A stretch of DNA of 54,786 nucleotides, taken from positions 1-54,786 of the forward strand of contig JALEGB010000056.1 of the NCBI GenBank assembly GCA_022760355.1. The letters run 5' to 3'. The stretch is from Neomegalonema sp. GTDB lineage: Bacteria > Pseudomonadota > Alphaproteobacteria > Rhodobacterales > Rhodobacteraceae. The position numbers and the translations under genes were made by a program. Of this stretch, positions 18,038 through 25,832 are shown in pieces; the stretch's first letter is position 1, and each line of letters starts with the position of its first letter. Below the pieces are notes generated by a model. That model saw only the letters and a program-made list of their open reading frames with translations. It did no database searches and was not told where the DNA came from.

Positions 18038-18415
18038 TTACCCGTCGCTTAGTTCAGAGCCTACTGAAAGTTCTTCACGTTCTTTAAGCCGATGTCCCAC
18101 TTCGACGATCGCTTCGATCGCGGGCACCAGCTCGGCCCCCAAGTCTGTTAGCGCATATTCGACTGACGGCGGCGAGGTTGGCATCACGCGCCGGCTTACG
18201 ACGCCGCGCTCCTCCAATTCGCGCAACCGGGCGGTCAGAACCTTCGGCGTGATCGGCGGAATATCCGAGCGTAGTTCGCTGAAGCGCCGCGCGCCAGCCC
18301 GCAAATGCCAGATTACGTTTGGCGTCCAGGCGCCTCCAATGACGGAAAGACACTCCGTCAACGGGCAGGCCCCTGGCGGCTTTGGGCTTTTATTTTTCCT
18401 CATTTTCAGTGACAT
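18038..18415 (-). CDS. HxlR-family transcriptional regulator
   Basis: 125 aa winged-helix regulator. CPLTECLSVIGGAWTPNVIWHL, RRFSELRSDIPPITPKVLTARLRELEERGVV and YALTDLGAELVPAIEAI follow the HxlR pattern (N-terminal Cys, helix-turn-helix, wing). Many members respond to aldehydes or electrophiles through the N-terminal Cys, here Cys17. It is divergent from a GST-SnoaL-tautomerase operon that it probably controls. ATG 18415 has AGGA 11 bases upstream. Confidence 0.88.
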   Translation of the reverse strand: MSLKMRKNKSPKPPGACPLTECLSVIGGAWTPNVIWHLRAGARRFSELRSDIPPITPKVLTARLRELEERGVVSRRVMPTSPPSVEYALTDLGAELVPAIEAIVEVGHRLKEREELSVGSELSDG

Positions 18416-18565
18416 AAGATGATTTTCCTGATTTGTTTTAGTTTCCGTTTGGATACTCGGTTTTGTAAGTTTCTAGTAGATATCACATTTACATTGGTGA
18501 TTCCGAATCCCAGTTTCCTGCAGCGGTCATTGATTTCCGCAGAGTTCAAATTGCTGGAGACGCAA
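18416..18565. promoter_or_regulatory. Divergent promoter region between HxlR gene and GST operon
   Basis: A 150-base, AT-rich spacer. ATCAC at 18482-18486 and GTGAT at 18497-18501 form an inverted repeat with a 10-base spacer, a plausible HxlR dimer site. No consensus -35/-10 pair stands out. It is inferred from position and symmetry only. Confidence 0.35.
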
Positions 18566-19177
18566 ATGAAACTGTACATGAAACCAGGCGCCTGCTCGCT
18601 CGCAAGCCACATCGCACTTTACGAGACCGGCGCCGCATTCGAGATCGAAAAAGTCGATACGGATGAGGGGCGGACCGAGACGGGCGCGGATTATAGCGCC
18701 ATCAGCCCAAACGGCTATGTGCCAGCCTTGGCGCTTTCGGATGATGATATCATCACCGAGGGACCAGCAGTACTGCAGTATATCGCCGACCAGCATCCTC
18801 AGGCGGAGCTCGCCCCGGCAAGCGGCACTCGGGCGCGCACCCAGCTGCATCAGTATCTGAACTTCCTTTCGTCGGAACTGCATAAATCCTTCAGCCCGTT
18901 TTTCTCCGGCGCGACCTTGGCTGAGGATGAGCGCGCCGCCGTTGTCGCCAAGATTTCCAAGCGGCTGGACTATCTGGAGAGCCAGCTCGCGGACGGCCGG
19001 GCGTACTTGGTTGGCGACAAATTCTCAGTCGCAGACGCGCACGCCTTCGTTGTTGCAGGTTGGGCTGTTCCAACCGGCGTCGGCCTTGATCGGTGGCCAA
19101 GCCTGAAGGCGTTCATCGCGCGGATCAGCGAGCGTCCAGCGGTTCAAAAAGCGCTTAAAGCTGAAGGTTTGGCGTGA
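18566..19177 (+). CDS. Glutathione S-transferase, beta-like
   Basis: 203 aa GST. The thioredoxin-like N-terminal domain begins MKLYMKPGACSLASHIAL; Cys10 and the SLASH context are typical of bacterial beta-class GSTs that bind glutathione. The cis-Pro lies in NGYVPALAL, and the glutathione-binding turn EGPAVLQYIAD follows. The helical C-terminal domain ends with VADAHAFVVAGWA and WPSLKAFIARISERPAVQKAL. ATG 18566 has GGAGA 6 bases upstream; the frame is open further upstream but without a suitable start. It is the first gene of a three-gene operon and probably conjugates or reduces electrophiles sensed by HxlR. Confidence 0.92.
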   Translation: MKLYMKPGACSLASHIALYETGAAFEIEKVDTDEGRTETGADYSAISPNGYVPALALSDDDIITEGPAVLQYIADQHPQAELAPASGTRARTQLHQYLNFLSSELHKSFSPFFSGATLAEDERAAVVAKISKRLDYLESQLADGRAYLVGDKFSVADAHAFVVAGWAVPTGVGLDRWPSLKAFIARISERPAVQKALKAEGLA

Positions 19178-19590
19178 GCGCCGAGGTGACCTCAACGGTC
19201 GCGGAACAAACCGCGTCGATACTGGCCGTCATGCAGGTTTACTTTGACGGTCTTTATCACAGCGATTCGCACCGGCTGCGCCAAGCCCTGCATCCGCAGG
19301 CGCGCTATGTGTGCCCGACGGAAATGCCGATGATCCAGTTGGATCTGGACGCGTACCTCAAGATCATCGATACGCGGGAGGCCCCTTCCGCTCGCGGTGA
19401 AGAGCGACAAGATCAGATCGTCAGCATTGAGTTCGCGGGGCCGAGCGCCGCGTTTGTGCGGGCCCACTGCGCCGTTGGCGAGCGTTGGTTCACGGATCTT
19501 CTGACGTTGGTGCGGGATCAAGGGCGTTGGATGATTATTTCCAAAGTCTTCCACTACGATCTCACGACACCAGCTAATGAGCAAAAATAG
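19174..19590 (+). CDS. Nuclear transport factor 2-like / putative lumazine-binding family protein
   Basis: 138 aa, NTF2-like fold judged from ILAVMQVYFDGLYHSD, LRQALHPQARYVC, FAGPSAAFVRAHCAVGERWFTDLLTLV and WMIISKVFHYD. The arrangement matches the putative lumazine-binding group (PF12893). The GTG start overlaps the GST stop in GTGA, so the two are translationally coupled. Substrate unknown; in this operon it may act on the same small molecules as the GST and tautomerase. Confidence 0.75.
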   Translation: MSAEVTSTVAEQTASILAVMQVYFDGLYHSDSHRLRQALHPQARYVCPTEMPMIQLDLDAYLKIIDTREAPSARGEERQDQIVSIEFAGPSAAFVRAHCAVGERWFTDLLTLVRDQGRWMIISKVFHYDLTTPANEQK

Positions 19591-19599
19591 GAGTAAAAA

Positions 19600-19812
19600 G
19601 TGCCCTACGTGAATATCAAAATTACGCCTGAGGATGTCACGTCCGAAAAGAAGGCGGAGCTGATCGCGGGCGTAACGGAGCTGCTGCAGCGGGTCCTGAA
19701 TAAGAACCCGGAAACCACCGTCGTCACGATCGAAGAGGTCCAGCTGGACGCTTGGGGCATCGCGGGACTGCCTGTCGAGGCTTATCGGGCGCGCAAGCGG
19801 TCGCAGTCCTAG
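19600..19812 (+). CDS. 4-oxalocrotonate tautomerase-family protein
   Basis: 70 aa. The GTG start is followed at once by CCC, giving the catalytic N-terminal Pro after Met removal (PYVNIKITPEDVT). EKKAELIAGVTELLQRVL, TVVTIEEV and the final WGIAGLPV segment match the small tautomerase subunits. AGGAG lies 6 bases upstream. Its TAG stop is the first three bases of the dispersed repeat copy C. Together with GST and the NTF2-like protein it forms a likely detoxification or degradation operon. Confidence 0.9.
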   Translation: MPYVNIKITPEDVTSEKKAELIAGVTELLQRVLNKNPETTVVTIEEVQLDAWGIAGLPVEAYRARKRSQS

Positions 19813-19873
19813 GGCGATTTGAAGTTGGGTGGGCCGATCTAACGGCTCGCAAATCGCGACCAAACAAGCTCTA
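19810..19873. repeat. Dispersed palindromic element, copy C
   Basis: TAGGGCGATTT at 19810-19820 opens the element (10 of 11 bases as in copy B), and AAATCGCGACCAAACA precedes GCTCTA at 19868-19873. GCGATTT and AAATCGC form an inner inverted repeat. The internal hairpin arm seen in copies A and B is missing. The left TAG is the tautomerase stop and the right CTA is the TetR stop read on the minus strand, so the element fills the gap between two convergent genes exactly. Confidence 0.7.
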
Positions 19874-20419
19874 GCCGCCAATGCTGGCGGCGATCGTCTC
19901 AAAGACTTGATCATCATCTAGAGTTTCGCTGAGCAGCATTGCGCCTTCCAGGATCGCAACAATCCGCAATGCGGCAGTCCTCAACTCCTGCTCGGCGATG
20001 TCGGGCGACGCACGTCGCCCGACAGCAATCAGCCATGCAATCGTCTGCTCGAAAAAAACGGCCCCCGCCCTTGCGACACGCGGCGGGAGGGACGCGCGTT
20101 CGGCCGCAATCAGTCCACAAAGACACATGCGCCGCTCGGGCGCCAGCATTGATCGAAATTGCGCCACGAACCGCGAAATAAGCTGGTGTGGCGCTGCATC
20201 CGGTGCGTTCGGGGCGCCTAACGCACGCAGAAAGCGCGCCGCGTAGCTTTCGATCACTGTAACGGCGAGGTCCTCTTTCGTCGCGAAATGATGGTGGACG
20301 CTTGCGCTCTTGACGCCAACCTCAGCTGCGATTTTCCGGAAAGAAAAGCCGTGATAGCCCGCGTTCCGCATTCGGCGTTCGGCCGCAGCGACAATTCTCT
20401 CGCGCGTTACGCTGGTCAT
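19871..20419 (-). CDS. TetR/AcrR-family repressor
   Basis: 182 aa. N-terminal HTH: TRERIVAAAERRMRNAGYHGFSFRKIAAEVGVKSASVHHHFATKEDL, a textbook TetR DNA-binding domain. The ligand domain contains RRMCLCGLIAAERASLP, as in TetR proteins of the AcrR type that control detoxification genes. ATG 20419 has AGGAGG 6 bases upstream; an in-frame GTG at 20425 sits on the ribosome site and is rejected. Three CTACC/GGTAG palindromes lie directly upstream, implying autorepression. No divergent structural gene is adjacent, so other targets may be elsewhere. Confidence 0.92.
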   Translation of the reverse strand: MTSVTRERIVAAAERRMRNAGYHGFSFRKIAAEVGVKSASVHHHFATKEDLAVTVIESYAARFLRALGAPNAPDAAPHQLISRFVAQFRSMLAPERRMCLCGLIAAERASLPPRVARAGAVFFEQTIAWLIAVGRRASPDIAEQELRTAALRIVAILEGAMLLSETLDDDQVFETIAASIGG

Positions 20420-20446
20420 TTTCACCTCCTGCCGCGATGCGCCGCG

Positions 20447-20539
20447 TCTACCATGAGATAGGTAGGCGGGAAAATGGCGCAGAAGGCGCGCATTGAGGGC
20501 CTACCGAATGGTAGATAGAACATCTACCTAGTGGTAGAT
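20447..20539. promoter_or_regulatory. Array of three TetR-type operators (CTACC...GGTAG)
   Basis: Three inverted repeats of one motif: CTACC at 20448-20452 with GGTAG at 20461-20465; CTACC-gaat-GGTAG at 20501-20514; and ATCTACC-tagt-GGTAGAT at 20522-20539, a perfect 7-4-7 palindrome. They begin 28 bases above the TetR start codon. Shared half-site and spacing of the two distal copies argue for one regulator. Confidence 0.75.
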
Positions 20540-20888
20540 AGCGCCAAATCGAGCCGTCTAACCTCGAAAATCCGACTTAGAAGCGTCGCCGGTTTGCGCC
20601 GCGCTGCGCGAAGACCTAAGGTCGCGCAACGTGCGCATTGATCAGCATCTTGCGGTAGGCTAAACTCGCACTAACGAGATATCCTCATCTAGGCGTCGGG
20701 TGCGCCGCTCGGAGAGCAAATAGCGACCCCCAATCCATGGCCTGTTGGGCACAGTTCAGGGGCAAAGCCGTTCAGCCCCCTTGAGCGCAGCGATAACGCC
20801 GGATTTCTCGAGCAAGTTTGGCGCCGTGGAGATCAGGAGCGGACACTGACGCGGCGATCAGAGGCGCATACAGAGCAAACAGAGGCGA
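20540..20888 (+). other. Non-coding stretch upstream of gyrA
   Basis: About 350 bases with no credible gene. A weak inverted repeat, TCAGGGGC near 20756 with GCCCCCTTGA near 20776, could be the end of a short transcript. gyrA promoter elements should lie here but I cannot place a clear -35/-10 pair. Confidence 0.4.
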
Positions 20889-23672
20889 TTGAATTTGGCT
20901 GACGACATTCCGCCGACCGATGGATCCAACGGCGACGACACTCCGCAGCGACCTGAGCGCGCGAAATATGATGGGCCGCTGATCGCTGTCGAAGATGAGA
21001 TGCGCCGCAGCTATCTCGATTACGCAATGAGCGTGATCGTAAGCCGCGCCATTCCCGATCTGCGCGATGGGCTCAAGCCCGTGCATCGGCGCATCCTGTA
21101 TGCGATCTACGAAAAGGGCTACACCCACAACAAAGCGTACAAAAAGTCAGCGCTGATCGTCGGCGACGTCATGGGTCAATATCACCCCCATGGCGATAGC
21201 GCGATCTATGACGCCTTGGTGCGGATGGCGCAGGACTTCTCAATGTCCGCCAAGCTGATCGATGGCCAGGGCAACTTCGGCTCGATGGACGGCGATAGCC
21301 CCGCGGCGATGCGCTATACCGAATCGCGCACGACCAAACTCGCCGAAAGTTTCACCATCGACATCGACAAGAGCACGGTCGATTTCCAAGCGAACTATTC
21401 GAACGATCTGCAAGAGCCGGTCGTGCTGCCCGCCCGTTATCCGAACCTGTTGGTCAATGGCTCGCAGGGCATCGCCGTCGGTATGGCGACCAATATTCCG
21501 CCGCACAATCTGGGCGAGGTCATCGACGCGACGCTGGCGCTGATCGAAAACCCGGATCTGAGCATCAGTGAGCTGATGGAGTATGTGCCGGCCCCGGATT
21601 TCCCAACCGCCGGCGTGATCCTGGGGCGCTCGGGCGCGCGCGCGGCCTATCACACTGGCCGCGGCTCCGTGATCATCCGCGGACGCGCGACCGTGGAAGA
21701 AGTCCGCAAGGACCGCCAGGCGATCGTCATCACCGAGATCCCGTATCAGGTGAATAAATCGACGATGGTGGAGCGGATCTCCGAGCTCGCGAAAGATAAG
21801 AAGATCGAAGGCATTGCGCATGTTCAGGACGAATCGAACCGCTTCGGCGTCCGGGTCGTCGTTGAGCTGAAGCGCGATGCGACCCCGGACGTGGTGCTCA
21901 ATCAGCTCTATCGCTTCAGCCAGCTGCAGACGAGTTTTGGCTGCAATATGCTGGCGCTCAATGGCGGCCGGCCGGAACAGCTCGATCTCAAGGCGATTCT
22001 CTCGGCCTTTATCGCGTTTCGGGAAGAAGTCGTTTATCGGCGCACCGCTCATCTGCTGAGCAAAGCGCGGGAGCGGGCGCATTTGCTGTGCGGCCTGGCC
22101 GTCGCGGTTGAGAATGTCGACGAGGTTGTCGCGCTGATCCGCGCCGCGGCGGATCCAAGCACCGCGCGCGAACAGTTGATGCAAAAGAACTGGGCGGCGG
22201 ACGAAATCCGCGACTATCTCGATCTGATCGACGATCCCACCAACCGTATCCGTGAGGACGGCACTTATCGCCTCTCCGAAGCCCAGGCGCGGGCGATCCT
22301 GGATTTGCGGCTGCAGCGCCTGACGGCGATGGGACGAGAGGAAATCGGCGGCGAACTGAAAACGCTCGGTGAGCAAATTGCGGACTATCTCGATATTTTG
22401 CGCTCACGTCCCCGCATCCTGACGATCATCTCCGAGGAGCTGAGCGAAATCCGCGAAGCCTTCGCCGTGCCGCGACGGACGGAAATCATCGAGCATGAGG
22501 GCGAGGTCGATGACGAGGATCTGATCGAGCGGGAAGATATGGTCGTCACCGTCACCCATGGCGGCTACATCAAACGCACCCCGCTTACGGATTACCGGGC
22601 GCAAAAACGAGGCGGCAAAGGCCTCTCCGCAATGTCGATGAAGGATGAGGACTTCGTTACTCAGATCTTCGTTGGCAATACGCACACGCAAGTGCTGTTC
22701 TTCACGACCGACGGGATGGTCTTCGCCAAGAAGGTCTGGCGCCTGCCGCTCGCAAACCGCGCCGCGCGCGGCAAAGCGGTCGTCAATCTCCTGCCGATTG
22801 AGCAGGGCGTTTCGATCGCGGCGATGCTGCCGATCGACGCGCCGGAAGATGATTGGGGCAAGCTGCAAATCGTCTTCGCCACCAGCCAGGGCGACGCGCG
22901 ACGGAACGCGCTGAGCGATTTCGTCAATATCAAAGCGAACGGTAAGATAGCGATGAAGCTTGGCGAAGGCGTTCGCCTTGTCGGCGCCGCGATCTGCGAC
23001 GAGCAAAGCGACCTGCTGCTGACGACGGCCCTGGGCAAAGCGATCCGGTTTAACGTCACGGACATTCGCGTGTTTAAGGGCCGCGACTCTACGGGCGTGC
23101 GGGGCATTAAGCTGGCGAAGAGCGACGAAGTCGTCAGCATGGGCGTGTTGCGCTCCGTCGATGCTACGGCGGAGGAACGCTCGGCCTACTTCAAGATGCG
23201 CCGCGCGGTTGACGGGGCCCCCGCTGAAGCGGACAACACCGCCGATGATGAGGCGGTTGGTGAAGATATCGCTTTGAGCCCAGAGCGTTACGTTGAGCTT
23301 TCCGCTCAGGAAGAGCTGATCTTGACCATCACCTCGCGGGGCTTCGGCAAGCGGACGTCGGCGCTGGAATATCGCACGATCGGGCGCGGCGGCATGGGCG
23401 TGGCGGCCATCGACCTCTCATCCAAAGGCGGCCAGGTCGTCTCCTCCTTCGCGGTCGAGGAAGATGACCAGATTTTGCTCGTCACCAATGCGGGCCAGTC
23501 GATCCGATGCACTGTCGCGGGCGTATCGCGTCAATCCCGCTCCGCCTCCGGCGTTCGAGTTCTGAACGCGGCGAAAGAAGAGGATGTGGTGTCCGTCGCC
23601 CGTTTGGCCGAAGGCGGCGAGGATGAGGAAGCGCCTGAAGCGCCTGCCGCAGGGCCCGACGGCGACGAATAA
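20889..23672 (+). CDS. gyrA: DNA gyrase subunit A
   Basis: 927 aa. Cleavage and religation subunit of gyrase, which with GyrB introduces negative supercoils. The N-terminal breakage domain has [27 protein letters not shown] and the catalytic Tyr143 in AMRYTE. In the quinolone region [17 protein letters not shown] the Ser (104) and Asp (108) linked to sensitivity are both present. The C-terminal pinwheel starts near residue 570 with the GyrA box QKRGGKG, which marks gyrase rather than topoisomerase IV. The start is TTG: either 20889 (AGAGG 3 bases upstream) or the TTG two codons later at 20895, which has better spacing. It ends in a strong hairpin. Confidence 0.97.
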   Translation: MNLADDIPPTDGSNGDDTPQRPERAKYDGPLIAVEDEMRRSYLDYAMSVIVSRAIPDLRDGLKPVHRRILYAIYEKGYTHNKAYKKSALIVGDVMGQYHPHGDSAIYDALVRMAQDFSMSAKLIDGQGNFGSMDGDSPAAMRYTESRTTKLAESFTIDIDKSTVDFQANYSNDLQEPVVLPARYPNLLVNGSQGIAVGMATNIPPHNLGEVIDATLALIENPDLSISELMEYVPAPDFPTAGVILGRSGARAAYHTGRGSVIIRGRATVEEVRKDRQAIVITEIPYQVNKSTMVERISELAKDKKIEGIAHVQDESNRFGVRVVVELKRDATPDVVLNQLYRFSQLQTSFGCNMLALNGGRPEQLDLKAILSAFIAFREEVVYRRTAHLLSKARERAHLLCGLAVAVENVDEVVALIRAAADPSTAREQLMQKNWAADEIRDYLDLIDDPTNRIREDGTYRLSEAQARAILDLRLQRLTAMGREEIGGELKTLGEQIADYLDILRSRPRILTIISEELSEIREAFAVPRRTEIIEHEGEVDDEDLIEREDMVVTVTHGGYIKRTPLTDYRAQKRGGKGLSAMSMKDEDFVTQIFVGNTHTQVLFFTTDGMVFAKKVWRLPLANRAARGKAVVNLLPIEQGVSIAAMLPIDAPEDDWGKLQIVFATSQGDARRNALSDFVNIKANGKIAMKLGEGVRLVGAAICDEQSDLLLTTALGKAIRFNVTDIRVFKGRDSTGVRGIKLAKSDEVVSMGVLRSVDATAEERSAYFKMRRAVDGAPAEADNTADDEAVGEDIALSPERYVELSAQEELILTITSRGFGKRTSALEYRTIGRGGMGVAAIDLSSKGGQVVSSFAVEEDDQILLVTNAGQSIRCTVAGVSRQSRSASGVRVLNAAKEEDVVSVARLAEGGEDEEAPEAPAAGPDGDE

Positions 23673-23679
23673 CAATGCT

Positions 23680-23705
23680 GCGGTCCGCCCTCGCTGGCGG
23701 ACCGC
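23680..23705 (+). terminator. gyrA terminator hairpin
   Basis: GCGGTCCGCC at 23680-23689 pairs perfectly with GGCGGACCGC at 23696-23705 (6-base loop), 7 bases after the gyrA stop. No T-run follows. Confidence 0.6.
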
Positions 23706-23821
23706 GCGCACACGCTCTCGGTCGGCGCCATCTTGTCAGACAAACACCGCTTTCGCGGCGGCGCCTACAGCGCTATCACCCGCGCAGGTGTTTACTTGAT
23801 GCGAATCAGCGGGCGATCAGA

Positions 23822-24514
23822 ATGATTTCAACACATGTGCTACGCGCCATCCTTTGCTGCGCGCTCCTTTTGGGACTGTCGGCTTGCGCCGGCCCATCGC
23901 TTGATCGCCGTTTCGGCATCGAGCGCAGCGCAACCAGCGAGGGCGCTGAAACGGAAGGCTTCGCCTATAAGCGCCTTGCGTCGACGACCTTTGAGCTGTC
24001 TTTCACCGCTGCGCCGGGTCAAAAGCGTCGGATCAATGTGACGCTGCCGACAGCGGCCGGGCTCGAGGCGGAGGTGGTCAAAAACAAGTCTGGCCGCAAA
24101 CGGCTGCGGCTGAAAGTGACCGAAGGGCTGCTGAAGGTGCGCGTCAGCATCACGCCTGTCGCTTGGGGGCCAGGCGACGTGCAAGCGATCATTGCCGGCA
24201 AGCGGTTTTTGAGCGCCGATGAGATGGCCGAAATCGTCGACGTCCGGAATCAAAAGTCCAAAGACTTCGTGCGTGGCGCGATTGAGGTTCGTAACAGCCC
24301 TTGGCGCGTCCGGGACCAAGCGATGTTCGGGAACAGCTTCCTCCGCGTCGCGCATCGCTCCACGATTCTGCACGGCGCCCGCCTTGTGCGCGATGGGCTG
24401 TGGATTACTGTGAGCGTCAGCCGTTCGCCGACTGAAGACCAAAAGCCTGTGAACGCCATCCTCACGGATATTATCCGGACAATTGAGCCGGAAGCGCCTT
24501 CAACGAGCAGATAA
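23822..24514 (+). CDS. Lipoprotein, unknown
   Basis: 230 aa. Signal sequence ALLLGLSAC ends in a lipobox with Cys at residue 19, so an outer- or inner-membrane lipoprotein. The remaining domain has repeated beta-like stretches (TFELSFTAAPG, RINVTLPTAAG, LKVRVSITPVAWGPGDVQAII, WITVSVSRSPTED) and no motif I can name. The ATG has only a weak ribosome site. The frame is open upstream to 23675 but that part overlaps the gyrA terminator and lacks a signal. It lies between gyrA and two small secreted proteins. Confidence 0.75.
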   Translation: MISTHVLRAILCCALLLGLSACAGPSLDRRFGIERSATSEGAETEGFAYKRLASTTFELSFTAAPGQKRRINVTLPTAAGLEAEVVKNKSGRKRLRLKVTEGLLKVRVSITPVAWGPGDVQAIIAGKRFLSADEMAEIVDVRNQKSKDFVRGAIEVRNSPWRVRDQAMFGNSFLRVAHRSTILHGARLVRDGLWITVSVSRSPTEDQKPVNAILTDIIRTIEPEAPSTSR

Positions 24515-24593
24515 CGATCGCCATGCGCTGCGCCTCGCGGAGCAGAAGGGGCGCCGACGCTTCGCCGTTCGCACCGGCCGACGAATTGCAACA

Positions 24594-24616
24594 AGATGTC
24601 GCAACTTGCGACATCT
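24594..24616. promoter_or_regulatory. Perfect 23-bp palindrome
   Basis: AGATGTCGCAA at 24594-24604 and TTGCGACATCT at 24606-24616 around a central C. CTGAAAA at 24615-24621 with TTTTCAG at 24633-24639 forms a second inverted repeat directly after. The pair stands 105 bases before the next gene (24721) and could be an operator for a dimeric repressor or a pair of RNA hairpins ending the lipoprotein transcript. Confidence 0.5.
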
Positions 24617-24720
24617 GAAAATATCATTCACGTTTTCAGTGAGTTGCGCCGGACGCGCCAGCCGGAGCCGTTGGACCTCTCGCCGCCGATCAGAAGCGCG
24701 GCGAATTTGGAGGCGCCAAC

Positions 24721-25161
24721 ATGACGCGAATGACCACAATCAAAGCAGTTGCAGCAGCGCTTATCGCGACCCTTTCACTCGGCGTTGCGGGCGCGTCTGC
24801 CGAACCGAAGGTTAAGCCTAAACGGCACGATGTCGTTAAGCCTGTTGGACAGCCGAAGCCACCTGCGCGCAAGGCTGGGCCGGTAAAGGCGAAACCGCAT
24901 AAGGCTGGCCCGGTGAAGCCAAAGCGACACAAGATCGCGCCGAAGCCCAAACACAGCCGCGATGCCGCGATTGCTCATAAACGCCGCGAAGTGGCGCAGG
25001 CGGAGCGTGAGCTGACCCGGCAAAGGCGTCAGCGGGCTCGGGCGATTCGGCGCGGCGCTCCAAAACGCGTGATCCGCAAGGAGCAGCGAGATGTTGCGTA
25101 CGCTAGGGCTCGCCTGCGCGAGCTGCGTGCGGAACTGCGTCGCCTGCAAACGCGGCGATAG
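24721..25161 (+). CDS. Secreted basic protein with Lys/Pro repeats and Arg-rich helix
   Basis: 146 aa. A signal peptide ends near GVAGASA (about residue 27). A Lys/Pro/Gly-rich stretch follows with two copies of KAGPVKxKPHK-like units (residues ~50-72), then a strongly basic, probably helical segment (residues ~80-146) rich in Arg, Glu and Ala. The ATG has GGAGG 7 bases upstream. No family is recognised. The next gene is similar in layout, suggesting a pair of related envelope proteins. Confidence 0.65.
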   Translation: MTRMTTIKAVAAALIATLSLGVAGASAEPKVKPKRHDVVKPVGQPKPPARKAGPVKAKPHKAGPVKPKRHKIAPKPKHSRDAAIAHKRREVAQAERELTRQRRQRARAIRRGAPKRVIRKEQRDVAYARARLRELRAELRRLQTRR

Positions 25162-25172
25162 CTGGCGGCAGA

Positions 25173-25192
25173 CCGCCCCAATTGGGGGGCGG
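25173..25192 (+). terminator. Hairpin between the two small basic protein genes
   Basis: CCGCCCC at 25173-25179 pairs with GGGGCGG at 25186-25192, loop AATTGG, 11 bases after the stop. No T-run follows. Confidence 0.5.
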
Positions 25193-25258
25193 CCCTTGTC
25201 TTGGCGCGGTTGAACCGCCATCTCGAATCTCGATGCGACGAACAGAATAAGGCTTGAC

Positions 25259-25672
25259 ATGCGTAAGAAACTTTTGCGCTCAGCGCTGATGCTGTCACTC
25301 GCCGGCGTTTCGCCGATGGCGGCCTCAGCTGAGAGCTTTGACTTTGACGGGCGCTTCAAACCAGAAGCCCGCGACGTCTCCCGCGCCCCCCTGGCCAAAA
25401 GCGTCGAAGTGGGCTCCCCTCGGGTCACGACGGATCTGGCGCGGGCGGCTGATCCGCACTTTGTTGCAGACTGGGACAAAGAGGCGGAGCGCAAGGAACG
25501 CGCAGCGCTGCGCGCTGAAGCGCGACGGGATGAGCGCCGAGCGCGTCGGCAAGTGCGCATGGCGGAAAAGGATCTGGACCGCGCCCACGCCTATGGCGGC
25601 CGCGCATCGATTAGACTTCAGCGCCATGAACTGCATCGTGCGCGCGGCGCGCTTCGACGCGCGATCGTCTGA
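25259..25672 (+). CDS. Secreted protein with basic helical C-terminus
   Basis: 137 aa. The signal peptide (LRSALMLSLAGVSPMAASA) is followed by a middle region without recognisable motifs and a C-terminal half (residues ~75-137) of Arg/Glu/Ala-rich helix such as AERKERAALRAEARRDERRA. Layout and composition parallel the preceding gene, although the middle parts differ. The start ATG has AAGG 6 bases upstream. Function unknown. Confidence 0.65.
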   Translation: MRKKLLRSALMLSLAGVSPMAASAESFDFDGRFKPEARDVSRAPLAKSVEVGSPRVTTDLARAADPHFVADWDKEAERKERAALRAEARRDERRARRQVRMAEKDLDRAHAYGGRASIRLQRHELHRARGALRRAIV

Positions 25673-25832
25673 ACTGGAGCGCCGAGCGGATCGAGATCTG
25701 CTTGGCGTTCGCTAAAGAGCGCAGCCAGTGAAACACCGAAGCGAGTAAAGACGCGCAGGCCACATCGCCTTGTTGCAAAAGGACCTGTCGTCACGCCTTG
25801 GCGGAAAGGCTTGGCGCTGCTACCTGACGGGA

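Noticed and set aside
21240-22376. 378-codon open frame opposite gyrA
   Set aside because: Lies wholly antisense to a certain gene, has no ribosome site and composition is the mirror of gyrA codon bias.
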